From Acidobacteriota bacterium (GTDB lineage: Bacteria > Acidobacteriota > Blastocatellia > Pyrinomonadales > Pyrinomonadaceae): a stretch of DNA of 61,762 nt. The position numbers and the translations under genes are program-made. The DNA is taken from positions 1 to 61,762 of the forward strand of contig QHXQ01000035.1 in the NCBI GenBank assembly GCA_003223935.1, written 5' to 3'. This document shows, in pieces, positions 36,719 through 46,379 of this stretch. Each line of letters opens with the position of its first letter. Within the stretch, counting starts at the first letter, position 1. The notes under the pieces are model-generated. The model saw only the letters and a list, made by a program, of their open reading frames with translations, made no database searches and was not told where the DNA came from.

Positions 36719-38093
36719 GCAACACCTCCAAGTCTTGTGTGGATTCCGTCTCGGCATAAATCCGCACGAGCGGCTCGGTCCCCGACGGTCGCAGCAACAA
36801 CCACGAACCGTCTGCAAAGATAAACTTCACGCCGTCCATCCGGTTCGCGCGCGCGATGCGCCGACCGCCGATCTCTGTCGGTTCTTGTTTCAACTTTTCA
36901 GCGAGCGCCGCCTGCACCTCCGGCGTGAGGCGCACGCCGATGCGTCCGGCTTCCAGACGGCCGACGCGCTGGTAGAGTTCTGCCAACTGTTCATTCAAAC
37001 TCGCGCCGCGCGCCGCCACCGCTTCCGCCGCGAGCAGGCAAGCGAGGATGCCGTCTTTCTCTGGATAGTGTCCACGAATCGAAAGCCCGGCCGATTCTTC
37101 GCCGCCGAGAATGATCTTGTCCTCGTTGATCAATTCGCCGATGAACTTGAACCCGACCGGCGTCTCATAAACCGGCAACCCGCGCGCTTCGGCCACGCGA
37201 TCAACCAAATGCGACGTGGCGACTGAACGCGCAACGCCGCCCGTCCAACCACGCGACTCAGCCAGATAATCGAAGAGCAGAGCGATCAGATGGTTCGGCG
37301 TGATAAACGTGCCGTCTGCGTCAATGACGCCGAAGCGATCGCTGTCGCCGTCCGTCGCCAAGCCGAGCACGCAGTTGCGGCGCTTCATCGCCGCGCGCAG
37401 TTCGTCCAGATGATGATCGTCCGGTTCAGGCGCGCGCCCGCCGAAGAGTACGTCGCGCCAATCGTGGATCGTCTCAACTTCCAAGCCATGATCGCGCAAG
37501 ACCTGATCGAGATAGCCGCGACCCGTGCCCCACAAAGGATCGTAAGCGTAACGGCCGCCAGCGCGCGCAATCACGTCGAAGCGAATCTTCTGCGCCAGAT
37601 CGTTCATGTAAGCCGGACGCGGATCGTAAGCTTCAATTCTGTCTGCATCTGCGGCGACGTTCGACCGCCCACCTGCATCCGGGATTTCGCCGATGAACTG
37701 CTCGACCTGCTTAGTCACTTCCGGCAGAGCCGGCGCGCCATCGGCGGTCGAAAACTTCATGCCGTTATATTCAGGCGGATTGTGCGAGGCGGTGAAGTTA
37801 ATGCCGCCGGCCGCGCATCGGTCGCGGATCGTGTGCGAGATGGTCGGCGTAGGCGTCGCGTGATCGCAAAAAATCGCCCGGAAGCCTCGCGCCGACACTT
37901 CATTGACGCACTGCTCAGCAAATTTTTCGCCGAGAAAACGCGTGTCGTAGCTGACGACGAGCGCGGCATCTGCGGGCGTGTCGGATGTGCGCAAGTTCCG
38001 GCAAATGGCCTGCGTCACGCGGCACACGTTGGCAAACGTGAACTCGTCCGCGATGATAGCGCGCCAACCCGAAGTGCCGAACTTAATTGCCAT
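36687..38093 (-). CDS. Phosphoglucomutase/phosphomannomutase family protein
   Basis: 468 residues, four-domain alpha-D-phosphohexomutase. Moves phosphate between C1 and C6 of glucose- or mannose-phosphate through a phosphoserine. MAIKFGTSGWRAI start, active Ser in TASHNPPEYNG, Mg loop DGDSDRFG, sugar loop GGEESAGLSIRGHYPEKDG, phosphate site RPSGTEPLVRIYAE. The GEESAG loop leaves glucose versus mannose open. Forms an operon with the ftsB-like gene. Confidence 0.94.
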   Translation of the reverse strand: MAIKFGTSGWRAIIADEFTFANVCRVTQAICRNLRTSDTPADAALVVSYDTRFLGEKFAEQCVNEVSARGFRAIFCDHATPTPTISHTIRDRCAAGGINFTASHNPPEYNGMKFSTADGAPALPEVTKQVEQFIGEIPDAGGRSNVAADADRIEAYDPRPAYMNDLAQKIRFDVIARAGGRYAYDPLWGTGRGYLDQVLRDHGLEVETIHDWRDVLFGGRAPEPDDHHLDELRAAMKRRNCVLGLATDGDSDRFGVIDADGTFITPNHLIALLFDYLAESRGWTGGVARSVATSHLVDRVAEARGLPVYETPVGFKFIGELINEDKIILGGEESAGLSIRGHYPEKDGILACLLAAEAVAARGASLNEQLAELYQRVGRLEAGRIGVRLTPEVQAALAEKLKQEPTEIGGRRIARANRMDGVKFIFADGSWLLLRPSGTEPLVRIYAETESTQDLEVLLEQGRKYLLD

Positions 38094-38732
38094 GTTTGCT
38101 AAGGCCCAAAGAGGAAAAACTGAATCGGAAACCGTCTGCCGTGAATAAAAGCACCTTTGCTCTACTCATTTCTTTGTCGCGCAACAGTTTAGCGACAAAG
38201 TGGCGGGAATTTAGCATGTGCGATAGATCATGTAAAGATATTTCTTTACAACGATTTATGCGGCTAAGTTCAACATTTACATGAAGTAAGCCGCCCTAAA
38301 TGTCTATGGCGGCGAACAGATGGCGAACGAAAATCCGCGAGTTGGGCAATGCTGTTGAATGGCTAGTCGGCGCAGATAGATAGCGGTAGCATGAGACGAC
38401 CACAGTGTGGAAAAGTGTTGTCCTGATGGTTGGTCGAAGGGTGGACTGAGGTGCTTAACAAGCCTAGTGGCGCAAGCTGGTGGTGATCTGAAACTCGTCA
38501 GTCACAGTCGTCCAGTCCGTGATTAGCCCGACGAAGTTAATTGTGTTGACAGTCTTCGGGCTGCCCGTTAGACTCGAATCAGTTTGAGTCGAAGCGCGTG
38601 CGTCCTTCGATCCTCGGCGAGTCACTCCAAGCGCTTTCCTCGTCGTCAACTTTGCCCCAAAGCAGATGAACCGAAGTTGCGCCGGCTGGAGGCGCGTGGG
38701 GCGCAGTATCTTGCCAGAGGGGTCAAACAGGT
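38094..38732. promoter_or_regulatory. Divergent intergenic region with two perfect palindromes
   Basis: 639 bases between divergent genes, no gene seen. CTTTGTCGC (38172-38180) and GCGACAAAG (38192-38200) flank an 11-bp centre. TGTAAAGA (38231-38238), TATT, TCTTTACA (38243-38250) is a perfect 20-bp palindrome of repressor-site type. Both lie about 80-160 bp from the phosphohexomutase start. Regulator unknown. Confidence 0.6.
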
Positions 38733-40289
38733 ATGTCCGCACCGCCGCTCTTATTCAATTCGGACAGCGCGGAACAAACTAATCAAGTTGCCTTTCAACT
38801 GCCGCTGGCTGCGATGGTGCGCGCTCTTTGCCGCGCAGCCACGAACGGTTCTGACATCCTCTACGATGTCATGCTCAAGCTGGCGCTCATGGTTGACGCC
38901 ACAGCGCAGACCTATGGGCTGGCGACCTTCGCGCAGAAAGCGGGCGAGTGCCCGCGCCTCAAATGGGCCGAGGGGTTAGAGCCGGAAGAACTCGCGGAAG
39001 CGGAGGCGCAGGTGGCGGCTGCGCTTGCACAAACCGAGACTGCACCGGAGCCACAAGTCGGCGACCACGCGATCTGTCTCGCGCTCGCCGTGCCGACGCC
39101 ACAACGCGCGGGTGCGGCCATCTATGGGCGTTGCGTGCGCCCTCTGTCAGCGCGACAGGCACAAGAACTGCGCCTGTTGTCAGATGTGGCACGGCTCGCT
39201 CACGAACATGCGCTCTTGCGTGAAGCCGTGCAGCAACCGCGCGCCGCAACAATGCCTGCGCCTGTGGTCGCAGCGACGGCACTGCCGGGCATGGTCTTCG
39301 TCAGTCGAGCGATGGCGGCACTCGCACGCGCGGTCGAACGCATCAAGGATTCAGACTCGACCGTGCTCATCACGGGCGAGTCGGGCACGGGCAAAGAACT
39401 CGTCGCGCGCGCCATACATCACTTGAGTCGCCGCGCGCATGCACAGTTCATTCCGTTCAACTGCACGGCCGCACCGTCCGAGTTGATCGAAAGTCTGCTC
39501 TTCGGTCATCGCAAGGGCGCGTTCACCGGCGCGCACGCGGATCACGAAGGACTGATCCGCGCGGCCGAAGGTGGCACACTCTTCCTCGACGAGATCGGCG
39601 ATCTACCATTGGCTTTACAGCCCAAACTGCTGCGCTTTCTGCAAGAGGGTGAAGTGCATACGCTTGGCGAGCGCACGCCGCGCAAGGTCAACGTGCGTGT
39701 CGTTGCGGCGACACACAAAGATTTGGAGCGCGCGGTACGCGAGGATCGCTTCCGCGAAGATTTGTACTATCGCGTCGCGGCGCTCACGCTGCACGTGCCG
39801 CCTTTGCGCGAACGGCCCGAAGATACGGGCGCGCTCATCTCGCATTTCCTGACTCATTTTGCGCGGCGCAATGATCGTGCCGTCGCCGGCATCACAGCCG
39901 AAGCGATTCAAGCCCTGCAACACTACTCTTGGCCGGGCAATGTGCGCGAACTAGCCGCAGAGATCGAACGCCTCGTGCTCTATACAGACGAAGGCGCGAT
40001 CATCAATAGCGAACAGATCAGCCCGCGCATTCGCCCCGTTGCCGATCAAAGCTCGACAGCAGACGATAAACGGCCCGCGCATCTCGACAACATGCTCGAT
40101 GATTTCGAGCGGCGCGTGATCAAAGAGACCTTGCGCCGGCACGATTACAACGTGGCGCGCGCGGCTGTCGCGCTCGGTCTAGGCTCGCGGCAGGCGTTAC
40201 ATAAGAAACTCAAGCGCCTCGCGATCAACGTGGCCGAATTTCTGCAAGACGAACAGAAGCCCGGTCTTCAACTACGCGCCGACAATTAA
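38733..40289 (+). CDS. Sigma-54-dependent transcriptional activator, Fis family
   Basis: 518 residues. N-terminal GAF-like sensory part (about 20-150), AAA+ ATPase with Walker A GESGTGKE (about 215), the sigma-54 contact loop GAFTGA (about 263), Walker B GGTLFLDE (about 283) and arginine-finger region REDLYYRVAAL, then a Fis-type HTH (YNVARAAVALGLGSRQALHKKLKRL, given in parts: YNVARAAVALG and SRQALHKKL). Drives promoters of the GG-N10-GC class. All key motifs intact. Its target is not evident; the Tad locus or its own neighbours are possible. Confidence 0.95.
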   Translation: MSAPPLLFNSDSAEQTNQVAFQLPLAAMVRALCRAATNGSDILYDVMLKLALMVDATAQTYGLATFAQKAGECPRLKWAEGLEPEELAEAEAQVAAALAQTETAPEPQVGDHAICLALAVPTPQRAGAAIYGRCVRPLSARQAQELRLLSDVARLAHEHALLREAVQQPRAATMPAPVVAATALPGMVFVSRAMAALARAVERIKDSDSTVLITGESGTGKELVARAIHHLSRRAHAQFIPFNCTAAPSELIESLLFGHRKGAFTGAHADHEGLIRAAEGGTLFLDEIGDLPLALQPKLLRFLQEGEVHTLGERTPRKVNVRVVAATHKDLERAVREDRFREDLYYRVAALTLHVPPLRERPEDTGALISHFLTHFARRNDRAVAGITAEAIQALQHYSWPGNVRELAAEIERLVLYTDEGAIINSEQISPRIRPVADQSSTADDKRPAHLDNMLDDFERRVIKETLRRHDYNVARAAVALGLGSRQALHKKLKRLAINVAEFLQDEQKPGLQLRADN

Positions 40290-40331
40290 CCACGCACTGT
40301 CTGCCAACTAAACCACGTCAACCTCGTCGCC

Positions 40332-40826
40332 ATGCTCATCCTCTACTGCTTCTCATTCGCCCTCGCCATGTTGCTCCACGAACTCGGTCATCTGATCGCG
40401 GCGCGAGTCTGCCGTGTACATGCGCGTGAGTTGGGGCTTGGGTGGGGCCCGTTGCTCTGTCAGTTCCGGCTCGGCTCAGTCCGATACAAACTACACGCGC
40501 TACCGGTCGGCGCATACGTGCGACTTGACATGAACGAGCTACAGGGCCGACCGCTCGATCAGCAAGTGTTCATGTTGTTGGCCGGCATCGTCGTAAATCT
40601 GATCGCGGCGAGCGCCACGGCGGGCACGGCGTTCAGCCTGATGAATCTGCTGCTGGCGATGACGAACCTGTTGCCTTTGTATCAATAGGATGGTTGGAAA
40701 TGCGGCGTCGTGATCTTGCGCGCGCTCTTGCGTCGTAAGAGCGGGCTGGTTGAATGGACGTTCACGCTGACGGGCGGCGCGTTGAGTTGCGCTATGTTTG
40801 CCGCGTTCGCGCTGCGCTATCTTTGA
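40332..40826 (+). pseudogene. Mini site-2 protease (M50-like) interrupted by an in-frame TAG
   Basis: The frame encodes 118 residues to TAG (40686-40688) and then continues without other stops for 45 codons to TGA at 40824. The zinc motif HELGH is in the first membrane helix. The second catalytic motif of M50 proteases, N-x-x-P...D-G, is split by the stop: NLLPLYQ, stop, DGWKCGVVIL. One base change (CAG to TAG) would explain it. Without the Asp the zinc site is incomplete, so the 118-residue product should be inactive unless the amber codon is read through. Confidence 0.75.
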
Positions 40827-40842
40827 GTTGAACGAAAAACCT

Positions 40843-42639
40843 TCAAGGCCGCAGGCGCAGGCGATAGAGCATGAATGCGCCGATGCGTTCGCCCGCGTCG
40901 CGCTCGTACCAGCGATCAAGGTTGGTCAGATCGACCTGCTGTGCGACGGGCACGACGGCGTAGCCGAGCGGCAGATGGCGTGCGCGCTCGCGCGAGAACG
41001 AGGCGCAGTATTGCGCGTAACGCTCGACAGCTTGATCGATCTCGACGGCGGAGAGCGGCGCAGGATGCGCGGTCAAGACGGGCACGGCGCGCTCCAGACT
41101 GAAGACGGCGTTCACCGCGTCGAACTGATTTGACGCGAGCAGTTGTCTGAGTTGATCGGGACTTGTGCCGGCATAATAGTAGAACTGAAACGCGCGCTCT
41201 TGGCATTCATCCGTTGAGCTGCTGGGAAAGTTCGGGATGTGCGTGCCCCACAGGATCGGCTGCGAATAGGTCGGCAGATTGTTGGCGAGCGCGATGCTCG
41301 TCGTAAACACCATCGGCGGCAATGGACCAACAATAGCAACGGCGGCCGGCGTTTGCTTGATGCGTTGAACGATGGGCACAACATCGTCGTGCTCGCGGTT
41401 GTAGTCGCTGAACGCTTGGGTCGTGAAGCCGACCTCGACCAAGCCCCAAGCGCAAGCGATGAGCGCGGCGATGCGCAGCAGGTGCGGCTTGATGGGCGCG
41501 CGGTTGCGGCGCAGCAGCGCGACGGTGAGCACGGACGCGATAAGCGCGGTGTAGTTGGCGATGAATTGCTCGTAGTGCAAAGGCTGTAGCGAACGATGCG
41601 TGATGAGTTGCTGATTGAAGACGACGAACGGCGTCAGCGCGAACGACGCGGCCAAGAGCGCCGTCTGATCGCGCCAAGCGAACGCGTTGCGTCGTGCGCC
41701 GATAGCCAATGCAACCAACACCGCCGCGCCAATCAGTTCGGGCACGCGCAGCAAGTCGGGCGCGCGCGTCAGTTCCATCATCAACACTTGATCGGTTGAA
41801 GCGACGCGCCGGGCCATCAACAATCCGTAAGGCACGAGCGCCGCGAGCGCGAGCGTGACGAAGGGCGCAAGGCGCTGCGTCAGTTCGCGCACGTTCGTGC
41901 GCCGCGCGACGAGCCAGAGAGTTACCAAGCAAGCTAACCACGCGGCGGCGGCCGTCCATAGATAGAAGTACGAAAAGATGAGCAGCGCGAACAAGAGACC
42001 GGCGAGCGTGGCGTAGCGGCGCGCACATCGCAGGTCGCGCGTGAGCGCGCGACACGCGCAGGCGCAGAAGAGAAAGAAAAGGGGAAACGTTGGCGCGGGT
42101 TGATAGCGACGCAGAAAAGGGAAGTAGTCGTACCAAGTGCGCCAGCCGAGCAACAGACGACCCGCGCCCTGTCCCGCCGCCAACGTGCCGAAGCAGAGCA
42201 CTATCAGCGCGCCGACGCTCGCCAGCCGCTCGTCGCCGGTTAAGATCGTCAACAGCCAGAAGAGCGCAAGTGTCGTGAGGAAAGCCATGAGCGGCGCGAG
42301 CAGCATGAAGACTTGCGGCGCGGTCAGACCGAGCGCGCGCGCAGGCAGCGCGAGCATGTAGGCGGGCACGAACTGGATCGAGAAGTAAGACTCTGTGAGC
42401 GGCCGGCCGTCGGGTTCCGTGTCGAGATTGCTGAGCGGATTGTTGCGACGCGGCCGGCCCTCGATCAAAGCGTTCAAGTACGCAGCATAGACCGGCTCGT
42501 CGGCCTGCACGACCGCATACGTGCCTTGCCACGCGCGCCCGCGCTCGTAACAGAAACGCGCTTGCGGGTAGAGCGCGATGCAGGTGACGGCGAGCGCGGC
42601 CAAGATGCCTAATCGCCAATGAATTTTCTTGTCGTCCAT
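40843..42639 (-). CDS. Polytopic membrane protein, GT-C glycosyltransferase-like
   Basis: 598 residues with about 11-13 hydrophobic helices. After the first helix comes an outer loop with acidic DEPVYAAYLNALIEGRPR, the position where GT-C enzymes carry their catalytic Asp/Glu. The C-terminal third is soluble (FYYYAGTSPDQLRQLLASN, ERDAGERIGAFMLYRLRLRP). No closer family named. Start overlaps the end of the upstream gene by 31 bases, so the two are coupled. Perhaps uses polyprenyl-phosphate sugars at the outer face (inference). Confidence 0.75.
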   Translation of the reverse strand: MDDKKIHWRLGILAALAVTCIALYPQARFCYERGRAWQGTYAVVQADEPVYAAYLNALIEGRPRRNNPLSNLDTEPDGRPLTESYFSIQFVPAYMLALPARALGLTAPQVFMLLAPLMAFLTTLALFWLLTILTGDERLASVGALIVLCFGTLAAGQGAGRLLLGWRTWYDYFPFLRRYQPAPTFPLFFLFCACACRALTRDLRCARRYATLAGLLFALLIFSYFYLWTAAAAWLACLVTLWLVARRTNVRELTQRLAPFVTLALAALVPYGLLMARRVASTDQVLMMELTRAPDLLRVPELIGAAVLVALAIGARRNAFAWRDQTALLAASFALTPFVVFNQQLITHRSLQPLHYEQFIANYTALIASVLTVALLRRNRAPIKPHLLRIAALIACAWGLVEVGFTTQAFSDYNREHDDVVPIVQRIKQTPAAVAIVGPLPPMVFTTSIALANNLPTYSQPILWGTHIPNFPSSSTDECQERAFQFYYYAGTSPDQLRQLLASNQFDAVNAVFSLERAVPVLTAHPAPLSAVEIDQAVERYAQYCASFSRERARHLPLGYAVVPVAQQVDLTNLDRWYERDAGERIGAFMLYRLRLRP

Positions 42640-45233
42640 CTTGCGAAGCGCGGCGTGCGCGTGTGGCGGATCAGATCACGAACAGTTGTTGTTGCCAGCG
42701 GCCAAGCGATGAAGCAGCAGAGCGCAAGGAGCACGACGGCTGAGCCGACGAATGCGAGTCGTTCGCTTTCGCGGCGCGCGAACGTCAATTCGGTCGTGCG
42801 ATCAACGAAGGTCAGCATGGCGAAAGGCGTCACCGCATAGACAGGCGCGCCGTCGGCGCGCTGCCAGTTCGGATGAAACGTCGTGTTGATAAGGATGGGC
42901 ACACGCTCCGGCGTGGACGCGTTGAGGGCTATGCGCACGTGCGTCTGCTCGAGCACGCCGGTGATTGCGTTCATCGCTTGAGGCGCGACCGCAACCTTGT
43001 GCGCTTCAAGCACACGCCGGAGCGCGCCCCACTCTTGCCGGATCGCGCTTGTGTTGTAGCGATAACTCGGCGCGAGCGCTTCGACCCATGCGCCGCGCCC
43101 GCCCGGTGTGCGTTCGATGATTTCAGCGCGCGGAAAATCGGCGCTTGAGTTTCTGATGCGCTGATAGAGCGGCGCGTCGCTCGTGAGCAGGATGAGCGTG
43201 TGTTGTTGCGCGTAGGCGCGCAAGGTTGTGTAAGCGAGATTTTCGTCGGCGCAATCATACGTGTCGAGGATGAGCGCGCCGAACTGATCTAGGTCTGGCA
43301 ACTTGTCAAGCTTCGTTTCGGGCGCGCGCACGAGCGGCACGTCAAACCAGTCGGCTGCGAACTGTTCCTCAGCCAAGCGCATAAAACTGTAATCATCACG
43401 CCGTCGGCCCTTCACCGAAAAATCGCTGACGACAAGCGCGGGTCTGTACTTCAATGCGCTGACCGGCGCGGGCGGATCATGGTGCAGAGTGAAGACGCTC
43501 CATGCGCCGATGTCATAACTCGCTGCAATCTCCGGCTGTGATCTTAGTCGCGCTTTCATCGCGGGCGTGGCGATGACGAGATACTTGACGCCGAGTTGTC
43601 GTGCGCGTGCGAGATGCGTGGCGAGCGATTGCTCGATGAAGTCTTGATCATCGGCAAGGATAGAACTGATGCCGTGATTGTCTGCGTGCGCGGAGAAAGC
43701 ATTGGTCTGCGGATTGACGAACAAGACATTGGGCGACGACTCGCGGAAGATACCATTCAACGCTTCGTTGCCTTGCAAGCCCAGATACGCGCTGAGCGCG
43801 CGGCTATCGTAACCGGCTTCCTGATAATCTGGCTGCGGTCCGGCCAGTTCAACCAGATAACGCCCGGCGCGGTGTTGCGCCGCGAACGCGAGCACGCCGG
43901 CAATCTGTTCGTTCGTTTCGTGCTGATAGAAAGTGAAGTTCGAGCGCGTAGGTGTGCGAGCCATCATCGCGCCGACGAAGAGCAACACAAATATCGTCGC
44001 GACATAAGAGCACACGACCTTGCGTGCATTGAGCCGCGCGCGGCCGGCGCTGCGTGGCGCGGTCTTACGCCGGTTCATTAGTTTGCTTCTCTTCGTCAGC
44101 TTGCGATAGCAAGTGGTTAAAGTTAAGCCGACGGGCACGGCCAGCAGAAAATCGAGCGTGGCTAAGAAGCGATAAGATTGCAACGGAAACCAGCGCGGCG
44201 CGAGTGTGCCCGAACAGATAATGCCGCCGCCGAGCGCGAGACACGCGAGACTGTAAGCCCAGAGCGCACGGCCCGTGCGACGCAAGCCGAGCGCGAGGCC
44301 GACGCACGCAAGTGCGTACCAGACGAGCAACGCGGGTGTGACCAATTCGCCGAGCGGAATGATGAAAGGCCGTGTTACCAGATAACGCGCTTCGACGAAC
44401 ATCGGCCCGAGCCAGAACATTGCTAAGCCTGCGGCAACAAGCGGCGAGGCGAGATGTGCAAGGGCGGCGCGGCGTGTGCGTGCGCGGCTCTCTTCGTCGG
44501 TTGCGCGGGCATAGCGCCAAGCATCGTGCGTGAGTGTGGCGGCGATGAAGAGCGCGGCTGTGATCGCGTTGAAGAAGTTGGCGAGGATGGTCAACGCGAG
44601 CAGCACGGCAGACAGAGCGAAGCGCGAACGGCTGCGATACGCGCTGAGATATGTGACGAACCAGCCGAGCAACAAGATGAAGCCGAGCGGTTGCGTGTAG
44701 AGGCCGACGACGAGCGTGCTGTAGTAATCGAGACCCGATACGGTCTTCAGTTGAAATTGCGGGACGAAGAGCAAGAGCAGGCACACGGCGGCGGCGCAGT
44801 GTGCGACCGCACGACGTCTGCGCGCGACGAACCATGCGAGCAACCAGATGGCGGCCGGCAAGAGCAGGAGCGGCAGCGCCATGACGAGCTTGAACGCGGC
44901 GCTGAACGAGACGATGCGCGTGTGATGCAAGAGCGCGACGAGCCAGTAGAAGAGCGGCGGGTAGAAATTGGGGAAGGGCATGCCGCCGAAGTATGCGTGC
45001 GTCCAACCGAAGGTGTCTGGGAAGATCGTCTGGTCGTAGAGTTGCGCGATGGCGTAATGGCCTGAGCCGTTGGTCGCGCGCGGTCGTGTGCCGTGCCAGA
45101 CCTGCAACCAGAGCGGGCTGGTCAACGCCACAGGCAGCCCGGAGATGAGCAGCAGTGGATGCCAAGCGCGCCAACGTTGCACCCAATGCCCTTGTGCGCC
45201 GTCCGCGCTTAGCTGAGCTTCATTGTTCGACAT
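42609..45233 (-). CDS. Large membrane protein, 6-pyruvoyl-tetrahydropterin-synthase-related (GT-C-like) type
   Basis: 874 residues. About 12 helices in the first half and one at the C-terminus, with a large outer domain (about 440-830). The N-terminal loop GHYAIAQLYDQTIFPDTFGW followed by GGMPFPNFYPPLFYWL is typical of the membrane family labelled PTPS-related, which resembles GT-C/YfhO transferases. Despite the label there is no pterin synthase domain. Likely acts with the 598-residue protein on surface glycans. Confidence 0.75.
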   Translation of the reverse strand: MSNNEAQLSADGAQGHWVQRWRAWHPLLLISGLPVALTSPLWLQVWHGTRPRATNGSGHYAIAQLYDQTIFPDTFGWTHAYFGGMPFPNFYPPLFYWLVALLHHTRIVSFSAAFKLVMALPLLLLPAAIWLLAWFVARRRRAVAHCAAAVCLLLLFVPQFQLKTVSGLDYYSTLVVGLYTQPLGFILLLGWFVTYLSAYRSRSRFALSAVLLALTILANFFNAITAALFIAATLTHDAWRYARATDEESRARTRRAALAHLASPLVAAGLAMFWLGPMFVEARYLVTRPFIIPLGELVTPALLVWYALACVGLALGLRRTGRALWAYSLACLALGGGIICSGTLAPRWFPLQSYRFLATLDFLLAVPVGLTLTTCYRKLTKRSKLMNRRKTAPRSAGRARLNARKVVCSYVATIFVLLFVGAMMARTPTRSNFTFYQHETNEQIAGVLAFAAQHRAGRYLVELAGPQPDYQEAGYDSRALSAYLGLQGNEALNGIFRESSPNVLFVNPQTNAFSAHADNHGISSILADDQDFIEQSLATHLARARQLGVKYLVIATPAMKARLRSQPEIAASYDIGAWSVFTLHHDPPAPVSALKYRPALVVSDFSVKGRRRDDYSFMRLAEEQFAADWFDVPLVRAPETKLDKLPDLDQFGALILDTYDCADENLAYTTLRAYAQQHTLILLTSDAPLYQRIRNSSADFPRAEIIERTPGGRGAWVEALAPSYRYNTSAIRQEWGALRRVLEAHKVAVAPQAMNAITGVLEQTHVRIALNASTPERVPILINTTFHPNWQRADGAPVYAVTPFAMLTFVDRTTELTFARRESERLAFVGSAVVLLALCCFIAWPLATTTVRDLIRHTRTPRFARWTTRKFIGD

Positions 45234-45746
45234 GATTTCGAGGCGGGCTGGCCGCGACGCGCTTGCCGCTCATGACTGATTGCAAGAGACGTGATGGAAA
45301 AAACTTTTCAGTGCTGGAGCATCTCTCAGGCACAACAAGCCCTACGTGCGCCACAGCATCTTGCGTACCACGAGCTTCGCGCCGCGCTTGAGCTAATGCG
45401 CGCTCGCCTTTGTGCTCTCTGCGTTGCAGTGACCATCCATTAAATTCAACGACAAGAAGTAAAGACTCTAATTTCGTCAACCGGCAGTTGACGACGAACT
45501 GATCTGCTGTCAACGACGCGGTGACGATTCGTTAAGTCTTTGTCGTGGCAATGTCTGCGCGCGTTGCAGGACAAGCGACAAGCCGATTCGGAGTGCCGAG
45601 TTGTCAACCGTTGGTTGACGAGCGGCAAGGACGGTCAGCGCGCGTTGTTGAGTAAAAACGCCGTGTTTGTTGCTGCCGACGCCTACGGCACGGGCTTTGC
45701 GAAGTGGGCACAACGTCCGCCGAAGCGGATCGAGGAGAGACGAAAC
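45234..45746. promoter_or_regulatory. Tad locus upstream region with two GTCAAC/GTTGAC palindromes
   Basis: 513 bases with no convincing gene. CGTCAAC (45475-45481), 5 bp, GTTGACG (45487-45493); and GTCAACC (45603-45609), 3 bp, GGTTGAC (45613-45619). Same half-site, 128 bp apart (about 12 turns). Candidate operators for the pilus genes. Confidence 0.55.
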
Positions 45747-45980
45747 GTGAAAGCAGTGGTCGCAAACTTATTCCCAACGCTCGCAGGCATGCTGCTCGTC
45801 GTGCCGTTTTTGGTCGTCGCCATCGTCGTCGGCCACTACGTCCTGACGGGCGCGGGTCGCGCGCCGCAGCATCCTTTGCTCGTCGTGCTGGCCCTTTGCG
45901 GCGTCGCTTACAGCGTCGTCGCAGCTCGCCCGGCAGGGACGACGCTTTCTGTTTCCGCCGCTCGTCGCAAACGCTCTTGA
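45747..45980 (+). CDS. Small two-helix membrane protein
   Basis: 77 residues from GTG 45747; GAGGAGAG (45732-45739) sets the start. Two hydrophobic helices (about 10-33 and 43-60) and a basic tail ending RRKRS. Not recognised. It precedes the pilin gene and may belong to the Tad operon. Confidence 0.65.
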   Translation: MKAVVANLFPTLAGMLLVVPFLVVAIVVGHYVLTGAGRAPQHPLLVVLALCGVAYSVVAARPAGTTLSVSAARRKRS

Positions 45981-46067
45981 CTCTTGCGGCGCACGCCGTG
46001 GCACGCCGACGCTTGCAGAGCAAGGGGCATGACCTAAACAACCCTGAAAACTTTAAGGAGCAAACCA

Positions 46068-46226
46068 ATGATTAAGAGATTCCTTCGTGACGAAACCGGT
46101 CTTGAGTTGTCCGAGTACGCCGTGGCCGCCGCGCTCATCGCGCTCGCCGTCATCACTGCCTTCACCGCGCTGGGCACGAACATCGGCACCAAGATCACGT
46201 CGCTGGCCAACACGGTCAACGGCTAG
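46068..46226 (+). CDS. flp: Flp/Fap pilin
   Basis: 52 residues. The major pilin of Tad pili: a short leader with cut site, then one hydrophobic helix. RDETGLELSEYAVAAALIAL shows Gly then, five residues on, the Glu-Tyr pair of Flp pilins; the prepilin peptidase should cut after the Gly. AAGGAG is seven bases before the ATG. Begins the Tad cluster. Confidence 0.93.
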   Translation: MIKRFLRDETGLELSEYAVAAALIALAVITAFTALGTNIGTKITSLANTVNG

Positions 46227-46379
46227 AAGCCAGACGGCCCTCAACGCGAAAGAAGCTGGCGCGCTTCGCAAACACCCGACCGCCAAGCGCGCCACGCTCT
46301 TTCGACTTTTACATATCGCGCGCACAGTCTTTGATAGTTCATTCGCTCATTCATCAACGGCAAGGGCCGAACCTAAAAC

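Noticed and set aside
41207..42619. 470-codon ORF on the same strand, shifted frame, in the 598-residue membrane protein; also 44065-45186
   Set aside because: Arg/Ala/His-rich shadow frames of GC-rich coding DNA; the overlapped frames have clear membrane helices and normal starts.
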